Assembly (NCBI RefSeq): GCF_018531465.1
Contig: NZ_JAHDTF010000003.1
Coordinates: 310,001-374,000 of the forward strand
Direction: 5' to 3'
DNA: 64,000 nucleotides
Source: Sphaerisporangium fuscum
GTDB lineage: Bacteria; Actinomycetota; Actinomycetes; Streptosporangiales; Streptosporangiaceae
The notes under the pieces are model-generated. The model did not search any database, had not been told where the DNA came from, and was given only the letters and a program-made list of their open reading frames with translations. Below, piece after piece: positions 1 through 10,583 of the stretch (positions are counted from its first letter, which is position 1; every line of letters begins with the position of its first letter). A program made the translations under genes and the position numbers.

Positions 1-1134
1 AGCAAGCCCGACTACTGGCTGCGCGACGTCCTGTCGTACATGCCCGGCATGGTGGTCGCCAAGCACTACGTCCAGGCCAAGGGGAAGGACTACGGCACCG
101 TCAACGGCGGCGCCATGTGCACCGGGTCGTTCAAACTCGGCCAGTGGCGCACCGGCGACGTGCTGTCCGTCGTCCGCAACGACGGCTACTGGAACCGGGC
201 GGAGCTCCCGCTCGTGCGGCAGATCGACTTCAAGGGCATCCCGGACGAGGCCACGCTGACGGCGGCGCTGCTCACCGGCGAGGTGGACGGCGCCTACCTG
301 GAGCTGCCGCTGTCGACCATCGACCAGATCCGGGCGAGCGCCGCCGTCAAGGTGTACCAGGGGCCGTCGTACCTGATCGACGCGTTCATCGTCTCCGACA
401 TGAAGAAGGGCCCGCTGGCCGACGCCCGCGTCCGCCGCGCCCTGTCCCTGGCCGTCGACCGGGACGCCTACATCCGCACCCTCTACAAGGGCGCCGCCCA
501 GCCCGCGAGAGCGCTCGGAAGCCCGGGGACGTGGGGCTACGAGAAGGACACCTTCCAGAAGGCGTGGGACGGCCTCGGCGCCCCGAAGGTCGACCTGGAC
601 GCGGCGCGCAAGCTCGTCCAGGAGGCCGGCGCGACCGGCAGGACGGTGACGTTCGGCATGAGCAACGAGCTGAACAAGCTGGCCACCGAGGCCAACCTCT
701 ACAAGGCCGCCGCGGAGAAGATCGGGCTCAAGGCCGAGCTGAAGGCGGTCTCGGTGGACGCCTACAGCTCCTTCTTCCTCGACCGGCAGGCCCGCGCCCA
801 GGTCGACGGCTTCTTCACCACCAACTACCCCAACTGGGCCGATCCCGCCGCCCTGTACGCGACGTTCTCCCTGCCCGGCGGCCCGCAGGACTACGGCGGC
901 TACCGCGACCCCCGGGTGGCCGGCCTCCTGGAGCGGGCGCGCGGCACGCAGGAGCCGGCGAAGCGGGCCGAACTGGCGGTCCAGGCGCAGCAGGCGGTGA
1001 CCGAGGACCTGCCGTGGATCCCGAACGTCGCCCCGGACACCGTCCTGGTGCTCAACTCCAAGCTCACCGGAGCCACCGTGTCCTCCCAGCATCTGTTCGC
1101 GCCGTGGGCGGCCAAGCTCGGCGCGGTGGGGTGA
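1..1134 (+). CDS. ABC transporter substrate-binding protein, family 5 (5'-truncated)
   Basis: This is the C-terminal 377 residues of an extracellular solute-binding protein of the SBP_bac_5 (oligopeptide/dipeptide/nickel) family. The reading frame is open from base 1, so the signal peptide and N-terminal lobe lie upstream of the window. Family hallmarks are visible: the GSFKLGQW stretch, the DARVRRALSLAVDRD segment where family members carry (V/I)R.A(I/L)..A(I/V)DR, and a C-terminal PWIPNVAPDTVLVLN segment. Two permease and two ATPase genes follow immediately, so this is the ligand receptor of a complete importer. Co-transcribed amidase and amidohydrolase genes suggest an amide-containing ligand, but the ligand cannot be read from the sequence. 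Confidence 0.93.
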   Translation, partial: SKPDYWLRDVLSYMPGMVVAKHYVQAKGKDYGTVNGGAMCTGSFKLGQWRTGDVLSVVRNDGYWNRAELPLVRQIDFKGIPDEATLTAALLTGEVDGAYLELPLSTIDQIRASAAVKVYQGPSYLIDAFIVSDMKKGPLADARVRRALSLAVDRDAYIRTLYKGAAQPARALGSPGTWGYEKDTFQKAWDGLGAPKVDLDAARKLVQEAGATGRTVTFGMSNELNKLATEANLYKAAAEKIGLKAELKAVSVDAYSSFFLDRQARAQVDGFFTTNYPNWADPAALYATFSLPGGPQDYGGYRDPRVAGLLERARGTQEPAKRAELAVQAQQAVTEDLPWIPNVAPDTVLVLNSKLTGATVSSQHLFAPWAAKLGAVG

Positions 1135-1140
1135 GCGCGC

Positions 1141-2085
1141 GTGGCCGCTTACCTTCTGCGCCGCCTGGCGATGCTGGTGGCCACACTGGTGGTGTCCAGC
1201 TTCGTGGTGTTCGCCGGGCTGTCCGTGGCTCCGGGGAACCCTCTGGCGACCCTCTCGGGAGGCCGTTCCCTGCCGCCCGGGAGCGTCGCGGTCCTCGTGG
1301 CGCGCTACCACCTCGACGAGCCGTTCCTGGTGCGCTACCTGGCCTGGGCGGGCAACGCCCTGCGAGGCGATCTCGGCCTGTCCATCACCCTGCGCCAGAA
1401 CGTCTCCGACCTCATAGCGGCCCGCGCGGGCACCACCGTCGCGCTCGTCCTGTACGCGTCCGTCATCGTCGTGGTCGCCGGCGTCGCGATCGGGCTGCTG
1501 GCGGCGCTGCGGCCGGGCCCGCTGGACTCGCTGGTCGTGGCCGCCACGGCCACGGTCGTCGCCGTGCCGCCCTTCGTCGCGGCGATCGCGCTCATCGGCG
1601 TCTTCGCCGTGGGCCTGGGCTGGCTGCCCGCGTTCGGCAACGGGTCAGGTCTGTGGGAGGGGCTGCGGCACCTGACGCTCCCGGCCGTCGCCCTGGCGGC
1701 GTCCGCGACCGCGGCCGTCGCCAGGGTCACCCGCACCAGCGTGCGGGAGGAGCTCGGCAGGGAGCACGTGCAGACGGCCGTCAGCCGGGGCGTCCCGTAC
1801 GCCGCGGTGGTCCGCCGCCACGCGCTGCGCAACGCGGCCGTTCCCATCATCACCCTGACCGGGATGACGACCGCGTCCATGATCGCGCTGGCGGCGGTGG
1901 TGGAGCGGGCGTTCGGGCTGAACGGCCTCGGCGCCTACCTCGTCAGCGCCACCTTGTCCAAGGACTTCGCCGTCGTGCAGGGCATATCCCTCGTCCTGGT
2001 CACGGCGTTCGTCCTCGTCAACACCGTGGTCGACGTGGTCGCCGCGCTCCTCGACCCGCGCATCACCCTAGGGAGGCGATCATGA
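1141..2085 (+). CDS. ABC transporter permease, DppB type
   Basis: A 314-residue integral membrane permease of the peptide/nickel (DppB/OppB) family begins with GTG six bases after the binding protein. It shows the family N-terminus (YLLRRLAMLVATLVV), a large periplasmic loop with the LDEPFLVRYLAWAGNALRGDLG signature region, and a binding-protein-dependent transport loop around VARVTRTSVREELGREHVQTA, which contacts the ATPases. About six membrane segments can be traced. The stop overlaps the next start in ATGA, so it is probably translationally coupled to the second permease. It would form half of the membrane channel. Confidence 0.93.
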   Translation: MAAYLLRRLAMLVATLVVSSFVVFAGLSVAPGNPLATLSGGRSLPPGSVAVLVARYHLDEPFLVRYLAWAGNALRGDLGLSITLRQNVSDLIAARAGTTVALVLYASVIVVVAGVAIGLLAALRPGPLDSLVVAATATVVAVPPFVAAIALIGVFAVGLGWLPAFGNGSGLWEGLRHLTLPAVALAASATAAVARVTRTSVREELGREHVQTAVSRGVPYAAVVRRHALRNAAVPIITLTGMTTASMIALAAVVERAFGLNGLGAYLVSATLSKDFAVVQGISLVLVTAFVLVNTVVDVVAALLDPRITLGRRS

Positions 2086-2987
2086 GTGGCATCCCCGCGC
2101 CACCGGCCGCCGTACGCCGCCGGCCCGGACGCGGCGCAGGCCTCGGCCCGCTCGGCACGGCTGCGACCGTGGTGATCGTCGCCGCGGTCGTCCTCGCGGC
2201 GGCCGGCCCGGCGCTGCTGTCCACCGATCCGAACGCCAGCGACTTCGCGCACGCGTACGCCCCACCCGACGCCGGGCATCCGCTCGGCTACGACGGCCAG
2301 GGCCGCGACCTGCTCGCCCGGCTGCTGACCGGCGCGCGCACCTCGCTTCTCGGACCCCTGTGGGTCGTGGCGCTGAGCATGACGGCAGGCGTGGTCCTCG
2401 CCGTCCTGGCCGCGTGGGCGGGCGGGTGGCTGGACTCGGTGGTGTCCTCGGCCCTGGAGGTGGTGTTCGCCTTCCCGGGCGTCCTGCTGGCCATGCTGGT
2501 GGCCGCGGTGTTCGGCGCCGGGCTCACCGCGGCGGTGATCGCGCTCGCCGTCGCGTACGTGCCCTACATCGCGAGGCTGCTGCGCGGCGCCGCCCTCGCC
2601 GAGCGCCGCAAGGCCTACATCCAGGCGCTGGAGGTGCAGGGGGCGGGCGCGGTGCGGATATGCCTGCGGCACCTGGTGCCCAACCTGCTGCCGCTCATCG
2701 GCGCGCAGGCCACGCTGTTCTTCGGATACGCCATGGTGGACCTCGCCATCATCTCGTTCTTCGGCCTCGGGGTGCGTCCTCCCGGCTCCGACTGGGGGGT
2801 CATGGTCGCCGGCGGGCAGTCCGGGGTGCTCCAGGGGTACCCGGCCGAGTCGCTGTCGGCGGGCGGCTGCATCGTCGTGCTCGTCGTCGCGTTCAACATC
2901 CTCGGCGAGCGCCTGTCGGCCCCCGCCAGGACGGGACGGACCGCGCCGCCCGGCCGGTGGCGCCGCCTCCTCGGGGCCGCCGCGTGA
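2082..2987 (+). CDS. ABC transporter permease, DppC type
   Basis: A 301-residue partner permease of the DppC/OppC family. The ATG overlaps the previous stop by 4 bp; longer in-frame extensions upstream are only antisense-like sequence inside the first permease. It has an N-terminal membrane anchor (residues about 25-48), the family motif HPLGYDGQGRDLLARLLTGAR before the transmembrane block, and the EAA-like coupling loop ERRKAYIQALEVQGAGAVRI. The C-terminal SFFGLGVRPPGSDWGVMV segment is typical of the family. It completes the heterodimeric channel and overlaps the next gene by GTGA. Confidence 0.93.
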   Translation: MSGIPAPPAAVRRRPGRGAGLGPLGTAATVVIVAAVVLAAAGPALLSTDPNASDFAHAYAPPDAGHPLGYDGQGRDLLARLLTGARTSLLGPLWVVALSMTAGVVLAVLAAWAGGWLDSVVSSALEVVFAFPGVLLAMLVAAVFGAGLTAAVIALAVAYVPYIARLLRGAALAERRKAYIQALEVQGAGAVRICLRHLVPNLLPLIGAQATLFFGYAMVDLAIISFFGLGVRPPGSDWGVMVAGGQSGVLQGYPAESLSAGGCIVVLVVAFNILGERLSAPARTGRTAPPGRWRRLLGAAA

Positions 2988-3998
2988 GCGCCCTGCTGGA
3001 GGTGGCCGGCCTCACGGTACGGCTGCCGGTCGGCGGCGAGCCGAGAACGGTGCTCAGCGACGTCTCCCTGCGCGTCGGCGAGGGCGAGGCGGTGGGCCTG
3101 GTCGGCGAGTCGGGATCGGGCAAGTCCATGACGGCCCGGTCGATCGCCCGGCTGCTCCCGCCCGGCGCGCACGCCGAGGGCTCGATCCGCTACCGCGGCA
3201 CGGACGTCCTGGCGCTGCGCCGGCAGGCGCTGCGCGAGTTCCGCTCCGAGGTCGCGGTGGTGTTCCAGGACCCGCGCGCCCACATCAACCCCCTGCGCAC
3301 GATCGGCGACTTCCTGACCGAGGCGCTGCGCGTGAACCGGCGGGTCCGGCGGCGGGAGGCGGAGGAGCGCGCGGTGCGGGTACTGGACGAGGTCGGTGTC
3401 GCGGACGGCCGCCGCCGGCTCCGCCAGTACCCGCACGAGCTGTCGGGCGGGCTCCTGCAGCGAGTGATGATCGCCGGCGCGCTGCTGTCCGCGCCGTGCC
3501 TGCTGCTCGCCGACGAGCCGACCACGGCGCTCGACGTCACCACGCAGGCCGAGGTCATGGCGATCCTCGACGAGCTGCGGCGCGAGCGCGGGCTGGCGCT
3601 GCTGTTCATCACCCACGACCTGGAACTGGCGGCGGCGGTGTGCGACCGCACCGTGGTGATGTACGCGGGCCGGGTCATGGAGACCCAGGCGTCCTCCTCA
3701 CTGCACGATCTGCCGCTGCACCCGTACACCGCCGCCCTCGGCGCGGCCCGGCCGTCCCTGGAGCGCCGCACCGACCGGCTGCCCACCACACCGGGGCGCC
3801 CGCTGTCGGCCTTCGAGGCGCCCGCGGGCTGCGCCTTCGGCACCCGGTGCCCGCACGTGGCGGAGCGCTGCCGCGCCGTCCGCCCCCGCCTGCGGCCGCT
3901 GGCGGGCGGGGAGGTCGCCTGCGTGCGGGCCGAGGAGCTACTGGCGGCCCCCGTCGGGGACGGCCGGAGCCGCGACGAGGAAGGGACGGTGGCGGGCG

Positions 3999-4006
<8 letters not shown>
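2984..4006 (+). CDS. Peptide/nickel ABC transporter ATP-binding protein (DppD type)
   Basis: A 340-residue ATPase starting at a GTG coupled to the permease stop. Visible motifs are the Walker A GESGSGKS, Q-loop VVFQDPR, a signature motif LSGGLLQRV (slightly degenerate relative to LSGGQ), Walker B CLLLADEPTTALD and switch His ITHD. The C-terminus carries the oligopeptide-type extension with Cys residues (GCAFGTRCPHVAERC), which in relatives can hold a 4Fe-4S cluster. It powers import together with the following ATPase, whose start overlaps its end by 8 bp. Confidence 0.94.
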
Positions 4007-4804
<798 letters not shown>

Positions 4805-4808
<4 letters not shown>

Positions 4809-6265
4809 CCCGGACGGACCCCTCACCCGGCCTCGCCCCACCGGCGGGCACCGGCCCGGACGGCTGGCCGAGCGCCACCGAGCTGGCCGCGCGCATCGCC
4901 GCCGGCGAGATCGGCGCGCGGGAGATCCTGGAGAGCCACCTCGCGCGCGTCGACGCCCTCGACCCCGCGCTCAACGCGATCTGCCACCTCAGCCGGGAGG
5001 AGGCCCGCGAGGCGGCCGACGCCGCCGACGCCGCCGTCGCGCGCGGTGAGCCCCTGCCGCCGTTCCACGGCGTGCCGATGGCGATCAAGGACCTGCACCC
5101 GGTACGCGGCTGGCCGCTGTGCGGGGCGTCGAACGCCGTCGCCCACGACGTCATGCCGCAGGACGCGCCGGCGGTCCGGGCGCTGCGCGAGGCCGGCTTC
5201 GTCTTCGCCGGGGCCACCACCTCGCCGGAGTTCGGCACCCTGTCGATCACCGAGTCGCACCGGCACGGCGTGACCCGCAACCCGTGGGACCTCCGCCTCA
5301 GCCCCGGTGGGTCGAGCGGTGGCGCGGCGGCGGCCGTGGCGGCCGGCATGTTCCCCATCGCCCACGGCTCGGACGGCGCCGGCTCCATCCGCGAGCCCGC
5401 CAGCTACTGCGGCCTGGTGGGCATGAAGCCGAGCCGGGGCCGCGTCCCGACGGCCGCGCACTGGCTCGAAGGCTGGACCACCGAAGGGGTGCTCACCAGG
5501 ACCGTCATGGACACCGCCGCCGTCCTCGACGTCTTCGCCGCCGCCCCGCCCACCGGCTGGTACGGAGCCCCGCCCGACCACACGCCGTACCGGCAGCGAG
5601 CCGAACGCGACCCGGCGCGGCTGCGGATCGGCGTCAACATCCAGCCCGCCTTCCCGGCCGAGGTCGACCCGGTCGCCGCCGCCACCGTCCGCCGCGCGGC
5701 CGACATGCTGGCCGACCTGGGCCACGAGGTGGTCGAACAGGACGTGCCCGGCCTGGACGCCGACTGGTTCAAGGCCCGCTTCGACATCCTGTACGCCACC
5801 GGCTCGGCCGACAGCGAGATCGCCGACGAGGAGGCCGTCGAACCGCTCAACCGGACGCTGCGCGAGGCCGCCCGGCGCACCGACTCGCTGACCTACGTGA
5901 CCGCGGTGCTGGACCTGCAACTGCGGTCGGCGGAGATGTACACGGCCTGGGACGCCGTCGACGTGCTGCTCACCCCGACCAACCCCGTCCTCGCCTCCTA
6001 CGAGGGCGCCCTCTGGGAGGGGCAGGAGGAGGACCCGTGGCTGCCGATGCGACGGGTGGAGGAGACCGCGTCGCTGACCGTGCTGTCCAACATGCTCGGC
6101 CTGCCGGCGATCTCCGTGCCCGTGGTCGAGCCGCTCGGCCGTTCGCCGCTCGGCGTCCAGCTCATCGGCGGGCGCTGGCGCGACGGCACCGTCATCTCCC
6201 TGGCCGCCCAGCTCGAGCGGGCCCATCCGTGGCGGCACCGCGTCCCCACCGGCCTCGCCCTGTGA
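4805..6265 (+). CDS. Amidase (amidase-signature family)
   Basis: A 486-residue amidase-signature hydrolase, of normal family length. The Ser-cisSer-Lys catalytic triad is traceable: Lys95 in MAIKD, cis-Ser 170/171 in the GGSSGG loop, and nucleophile Ser194 in DGAGSIREPAS. The family hydrolyses linear amides to acid plus ammonia (arylamides, indoleacetamide, nicotinamide and others); the substrate is not predictable here. There is no signal peptide, so it acts in the cytoplasm on imported substrate. It is translationally coupled to the upstream ATPase and 23 bp from the following amidohydrolase, so probably the first catabolic step of this operon. Confidence 0.92.
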
Positions 6266-6288
6266 CCCCCGACAACGGAAAGGAACCC

Positions 6289-7176
6289 ATGAACCCGTCC
6301 GGCACCACGTCCTCGCCGGTGATCGACTTCCGCGTGCGCGTGCCCAGCGCCGTCCGCCCGCCCATCGCCGACGGGGGTGACGTCTACACGCAGTACGAGG
6401 CCGTCCTCGACATCGGCAACGGCTGGCACAAGGGCATGGACGAACTGCTGGCCGAGATGGACGCCGCCGGCGTCTCCCACGCCGTGCTGCACGCCGAGTT
6501 CGAGCACGGCGACTACGCCGACGCCCTGAACGAGGAGGTCGCCGAGCAGGTCGCCCGCCACCCCGGGAGGTTCTCGGGGTACGGCACCGTCACGCTGGAG
6601 CCGCTGCGCGTCATGCCCGCGGTACGCCAGGTGGAGCGGGCCGCCGCCCTCGGGCTGCGCGGGATCAACGTGCAGCCGTCGTTCTTCGGCCACGCGATCG
6701 ACGACCGGCAGCTGTACCCGGTGTACGCCAAGGCCACCGAGCTCGGCCTCGCCGTCGCGCTCCACACCGGGGTGAACTACTCGCGCCGCCATCCCATCGA
6801 CGCCGAACGGCCCGAACGGCTGGACAAGGTCGCCTGTGACTTCCCCGAGGCCACCCTGATCGCCTGCCACGGCTCCTGGCCGTGGATCCCGGAGATCGTG
6901 GCGGTGGCACGGCGTCACCCGAACCTCCTGATCGACTTCGGCGGTCTCGCCCCCAAATACATTGGCGTGCCGGGTTCCGGGTGGGACGTCATGTTCCGCT
7001 TCATGGACCGGCTGCTGCGCGACCAGATACTGTTCGCCACCGACTGGCCGGTGTTCCCGTTCCAGCGGGCTCTCGACCAATGGCGGGAGCTGGGCCTGCG
7101 GCCCGAGACGCTGGAGGCGCTCATGCACGGCAACGCCGGCCGGCTGCTCGAGGGAAGGAAGGCCGTACCCGTATGA
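6289..7176 (+). CDS. Amidohydrolase family 2 protein (ACMSD-like)
   Basis: A 295-residue TIM-barrel metal-dependent hydrolase/decarboxylase of the Amidohydro_2 family. The ATG is preceded by an AAAGGA ribosome site. Metal-ligand landmarks are the VALHTG and IACHGSWPW histidines and the C-terminal ILFATDWPVFPF aspartate; the N-terminal metal motif is atypical (VIDFRVRVP rather than DxHxH), so one ligand may be missing or replaced. Relatives act in aromatic or carboxylate degradation, including decarboxylation. It overlaps the acyl-CoA ligase by 4 bp. Reaction in this pathway is unknown. Confidence 0.85.
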   Translation: MNPSGTTSSPVIDFRVRVPSAVRPPIADGGDVYTQYEAVLDIGNGWHKGMDELLAEMDAAGVSHAVLHAEFEHGDYADALNEEVAEQVARHPGRFSGYGTVTLEPLRVMPAVRQVERAAALGLRGINVQPSFFGHAIDDRQLYPVYAKATELGLAVALHTGVNYSRRHPIDAERPERLDKVACDFPEATLIACHGSWPWIPEIVAVARRHPNLLIDFGGLAPKYIGVPGSGWDVMFRFMDRLLRDQILFATDWPVFPFQRALDQWRELGLRPETLEALMHGNAGRLLEGRKAVPV

Positions 7177-8729
7177 GTGTGCCGCGGCTGCCACTGATCA
7201 CCGACTACGTCGGCCACTGGGCCACCCGTCATCCGGAGCGGGAGGCGCTGGCCGGGCCGGGCGGGCGCTGGACCTACCGCCGGCTGCGCGAGGACGTCGA
7301 CCGCTGCGCGGCCGGGCTGCTCGCCGCCGGCGTCCGGCACGGAGACCGGGTCGCGCTCCTCGGGCACCCCGGGCCGGAGTGCTATGTGGTGTTCCTCGCG
7401 ACCGCGGGCATCGGCGCGGTGTGGGTGGGCCTCAACCCCAAGTACACCGTGGCCGAACTGGCCCACGTCGTCACCGACAGCCGGCCCACGCTGCTGTTCG
7501 GCATGCTGGACGGCGACCCGTCACAGGAGGGGACGCTGAGCGCGCTGCGCGACCTCGGGCCCATGCGGGTGATCACGCGGGGGCGCGCGGTGCCGGGGCT
7601 GTCGATCTCCTACGAGGACTTCCTGGCCGAGGGGGAGGAGGCCGCGCCGTCGCTCCCTGGCGCCCGGGCGGGCGTACGGCCGCTCGACCCCGCGGCGATG
7701 ATCTACACCTCGGGCACCACCGGCAAGCCCAAGGGCGCTCTGGTGCCCAGCGGCGGGCTGGCGTACTGCGGGGTGGTGCAGGCCGGACGGTGGTACGGCG
7801 ACGCGCCGCGCAAGCTGTGCGACCTTCCGCTGAACCACATCGGCGGGCTCGGCGACATCTGCACCTCCGTCCTCGCCGGCGGCGGCACGGTCGTCTTCAT
7901 GGAGCGTTTCGACCCCGCCGGGGCCCTGCGCACCGTGGAACGCGAACGGCTGACCCACCTGTACTGCATCCCCACGCAGTTGCTCGCGGCGGTGCGGACC
8001 GAGGAGTGGGCCGAGCGCGACCTGAGCTCGCTGGAGTGGATCCTGTGGGGCGGCGCCGCCGCCCCGCTGAGCCTGCTCACCACCCTGGCGAAGACCGGCG
8101 CCCGGCTCGGCACCAGCTACAGCCTCACCGAGTCGACCGGCTCGGTGACCTATACCGATCCCGGCGACCCCCTCGACGTCCTGGCGTGGAGCGTCGGCCG
8201 GATCGACCCCCACTACGAGGTCACGCTGCGCCGTTCCGACGGGACGGCCGCAGGCCCCGGCGAGGCCGGGGAGATCCTCGTCCGCGGTGACTTCATCACC
8301 CGCGGCTACTTCCGCAACCTCGAGGCGACACGCGCGGCGATCGACGAGGAAGGCTGGCTGCACACCGGCGATCTCGCGACCGAGGAGCAGGGCGGGCACA
8401 TCCGCCTGGTGGGCCGCCTGAAGGAGATGTTCAAGTCGGGCGGCTACAACGTGTACCCGCGCGAGATCGAGGCCGCTCTGGAGGACCACCCCGCCGTGGC
8501 GCTCGCCGCGGTGGTCGGCGTGCCCGACGAGCGCTGGGGCGAGGTCGGGCACGTGTTCATCGTGCCGGCCGCGCCGCTGACGCCGGAGGAGATCCAGGCG
8601 TACGCCCGCTCACGGCTGGCCAACTACAAGGTGCCGAAGGTGTTCCGGCTCGAACGGGACCTGCCGAAACTCCCCATCGGCAAGATCGACAAAGTGGAGC
8701 TGCGCAGGCGCGCCCAGGAGGGCGCGTGA
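7173..8729 (+). CDS. AMP-dependent acyl-CoA synthetase/ligase
   Basis: A 518-residue member of the ANL superfamily that activates a carboxylic acid to an acyl-CoA through an acyl-adenylate. The phosphate-binding loop [12 protein letters not shown], the SLTESTGSV adenine-site segment (A5-like), the GWLHTGDLA motif and the C-terminal [20 protein letters not shown] hinge are all present; the terminal lysine motif is PIGKIDK. Its position after the amidase and amidohydrolase suggests it activates the acid they release. The exact acyl substrate is not identifiable. The start is coupled to the preceding stop in ATGA. Confidence 0.92.
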   Translation: MSVPRLPLITDYVGHWATRHPEREALAGPGGRWTYRRLREDVDRCAAGLLAAGVRHGDRVALLGHPGPECYVVFLATAGIGAVWVGLNPKYTVAELAHVVTDSRPTLLFGMLDGDPSQEGTLSALRDLGPMRVITRGRAVPGLSISYEDFLAEGEEAAPSLPGARAGVRPLDPAAMIYTSGTTGKPKGALVPSGGLAYCGVVQAGRWYGDAPRKLCDLPLNHIGGLGDICTSVLAGGGTVVFMERFDPAGALRTVERERLTHLYCIPTQLLAAVRTEEWAERDLSSLEWILWGGAAAPLSLLTTLAKTGARLGTSYSLTESTGSVTYTDPGDPLDVLAWSVGRIDPHYEVTLRRSDGTAAGPGEAGEILVRGDFITRGYFRNLEATRAAIDEEGWLHTGDLATEEQGGHIRLVGRLKEMFKSGGYNVYPREIEAALEDHPAVALAAVVGVPDERWGEVGHVFIVPAAPLTPEEIQAYARSRLANYKVPKVFRLERDLPKLPIGKIDKVELRRRAQEGA

Positions 8730-8761
8730 CCTCCGCCAGCAAGGACGATTCGGAGACAGAG

Positions 8762-10195
8762 ATGCACGACAGACCGGTGCTGCGGAACTTCATCGACGGC
8801 GCCTTCACCGACGCGACGGGCGGCGGGACGACCCCCGTCCTGGATCCGGCGACCGGCGAGACCATCGCGCACGCTCAGCGATCGGGCGCGGAGGACGTCG
8901 ACCGGGCCGTCGCGGCTGCCGCGGCGGCGTTCGGCCGCTGGGCGGACACCACTCCCGCCGAGCGGGCCCGCGCGCTGCTCCGGCTGGCGGACGCGGTGGA
9001 GGAGCACGGTGAGGAGCTCGCCGAGCTGGAGTCGGCGAACGCCGGCAAGCCGCTCGCGACCGTGAAGGCCGACGAGATCGGCGCCATGGCCGACACCCTG
9101 CGGTTCTTCGCGGGGGCGGCCCGCTGCCTGGAAGGGAAGTCGGCCGGGGAGTACGTCGCCGGGTACACCTCCATCATCCGCCGGGAGCCCGTAGGGGTCG
9201 CCGGCCAGATCGCGCCGTGGAACTACCCGATGATGATGGCCGTGTGGAAGATCGGGCCCGCGCTCGCCGCCGGATGCACGACGGTGCTCAAACCCGCCCC
9301 CACGACACCGGTCACCACGGTGAGGCTCGCCGAGATCGCCGCGGACGTCCTCCCTCCGGGCGTGTTCAACGTCGTCCTCGGAGGCGACGAGGCGGGTGCG
9401 GCGATCGTCGAGCACCCCGGCGTGGACCTGGTGTCGCTCACCGGCTCCGTCGGCACCGGCAAGTGGGTGGCCGAGCACGCCGCCCGCACGCTGAAGCGGG
9501 TGCACCTGGAACTGGGCGGTAAGGCGCCGGTGGTGGTCTTCGGCGACGCCGATTTGGAACACGCGCTCGACACGATCGCCGGCGCGGGCTACTACAACGC
9601 CGGCCAGGACTGCACCGCCGCCACCCGCGTGATCGCGGCCGGCGCGGTGTACGACAAGGTCGTCGCGGGGCTCGCGGAGCGGGCCGGACGCCTGGTGACG
9701 GGGGACACGCGGTCGCGGGCCACGACGCTCGGCCCGTTGAACAGCGCGCGGCAGCGCGAGCGCGTCGCGGGACTGGTCGGCCGCCGGCCGGGCCACGCCG
9801 AGGTCGTCACCGGCGGGCGCGCCGCCTCCCGTCCGGGCTTCTTCTACGAGCCGACCGTCGTCGCCGGCCTGCGCCAGGACGACGAACTGGTACAGGAGGA
9901 GATCTTCGGGCCGGTGATCACCGTCCAGCGCTTCGGTGACGAGGAAGAGGCGATCGCGCTGGCCAACGGCACACCCTACGGGCTCGCGTCATCGGTCTGG
10001 ACCCGCGACGTCGGCCGCGCGCTGCGCCTTTCGAAGGCCCTGCGCTTCGGCTGCGTCTGGGTCAACGACCACGTACCGCTCGCCTCCGAGATGCCGCACG
10101 GCGGGTACAAGCAGTCGGGGTACGGCAAGGACCTCTCCTCCTACGCCGTGGAGGACTACACCCATGTGAAGCACGTGATGGCGAACCTGCGCTGA
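8762..10195 (+). CDS. NAD(P)-dependent aldehyde dehydrogenase (aminobutyraldehyde/betaine-aldehyde type)
   Basis: A 477-residue class-3-fold aldehyde dehydrogenase. I chose the ATG with a GGAGACAGAG site just before it; an in-frame GTG 36 bases upstream overlapping the ligase stop is the alternative. Catalytic elements are visible: general base Glu in HLELGGKAP, nucleophile Cys in [12 protein letters not shown], cofactor motif FTGSVGTG-like ([11 protein letters not shown]) and PWNYP. The GQDC context and C-terminal [16 protein letters not shown] resemble gamma-aminobutyraldehyde dehydrogenases (PatD-like). It is the last gene of the transporter/amidase operon and would oxidise an aldehyde intermediate. 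Confidence 0.9.
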   Translation: MHDRPVLRNFIDGAFTDATGGGTTPVLDPATGETIAHAQRSGAEDVDRAVAAAAAAFGRWADTTPAERARALLRLADAVEEHGEELAELESANAGKPLATVKADEIGAMADTLRFFAGAARCLEGKSAGEYVAGYTSIIRREPVGVAGQIAPWNYPMMMAVWKIGPALAAGCTTVLKPAPTTPVTTVRLAEIAADVLPPGVFNVVLGGDEAGAAIVEHPGVDLVSLTGSVGTGKWVAEHAARTLKRVHLELGGKAPVVVFGDADLEHALDTIAGAGYYNAGQDCTAATRVIAAGAVYDKVVAGLAERAGRLVTGDTRSRATTLGPLNSARQRERVAGLVGRRPGHAEVVTGGRAASRPGFFYEPTVVAGLRQDDELVQEEIFGPVITVQRFGDEEEAIALANGTPYGLASSVWTRDVGRALRLSKALRFGCVWVNDHVPLASEMPHGGYKQSGYGKDLSSYAVEDYTHVKHVMANLR

Positions 10196-10237
10196 CGGCG
10201 GGGGCGCCCGCCGACGGGGACGGCCGCGCCAGCATCA

Positions 10238-10253
10238 TCTATCGATCGTTCGA
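10238..10253 (+). promoter_or_regulatory. Operator-like box shared with the 11.3 kb promoter
   Basis: TCTATCGATCGTTCGA lies 14 bases before a good ribosome site (GGAGGAACG) and ATG that now lead nowhere. It matches 13 of 16 bases of the box inside the divergent DJ-1/GMC promoter. Probably a leftover TetR-type operator in front of a lost gene; inference only. Confidence 0.4.
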
Positions 10254-10267
10254 AAACCGGAGGAACG

Positions 10268-10530
10268 ATGGAGCGGTTCTCCAAGCGCTGGACGCCGCCT
10301 CGGGCACGGGCGGGCGCGGTGTCGTGGTGCGAGGGGAGCCGCCGAGCCCGCTCCATCTGCTGTCCGGCTGCCGCTTCCACCCGCGCTGCCCGGCGGCCGC
10401 GGCGGTCTGCGGCGAGGACGCCCCGCCGGTGGCACGCCGGGGCGGGCGGCGGGCGGTGTGCCACTTCGCCTGGCAGGACGACCGTCTCACCGCGGTGGCG
10501 CGCCCATCTCTTCCCGGCACCGAGGACTGA
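10268..10530 (+). pseudogene. Remnant: oligopeptide ABC ATPase C-terminal tail behind an orphan start codon
   Basis: One reading frame (ending at the TGA at 10530) encodes the C-terminal tail of an OppD/OppF-type ATPase: the run PPSPLHLLSGCRFHPRCP, a further Cys, and a final AVCHF, which is the oligo_HPY domain. No Walker or signature motifs precede it. A different frame starts with a well-spaced ribosome site and ATG (MERFSKRW) but then becomes low-quality Arg/Ala-rich translation. The simplest reading is that the 5' end of one gene was joined out of frame to the 3' end of a transporter ATPase by deletion. The complete ATPases at 3-4.8 kb are separate genes. Confidence 0.7.
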
Positions 10531-10540
10531 GGGATCGTGA

Positions 10541-10580
10541 CCGCCCGGCAGGCGTAGCAGGCCCGCCGCCTGCCGGGCGG
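10541..10580. terminator. Perfect 14-bp stem-loop, bidirectional terminator
   Basis: CCGCCCGGCAGGCG and its exact reverse complement are separated by 12 bases. It sits between the convergent ABC remnant and the DJ-1 gene, whose stop is 4 bases away. There is no T-run, as is common for actinomycete hairpin terminators. Confidence 0.75.
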
Positions 10581-10583
10581 GAC

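Noticed and set aside
10268-10540. A 90-codon frame starting MERFSKRW after a good ribosome site
   Set aside because: After the first residues it is Arg/Ala/Pro/Thr noise overlapping the ABC-ATPase tail in another frame; treated as part of a scar.
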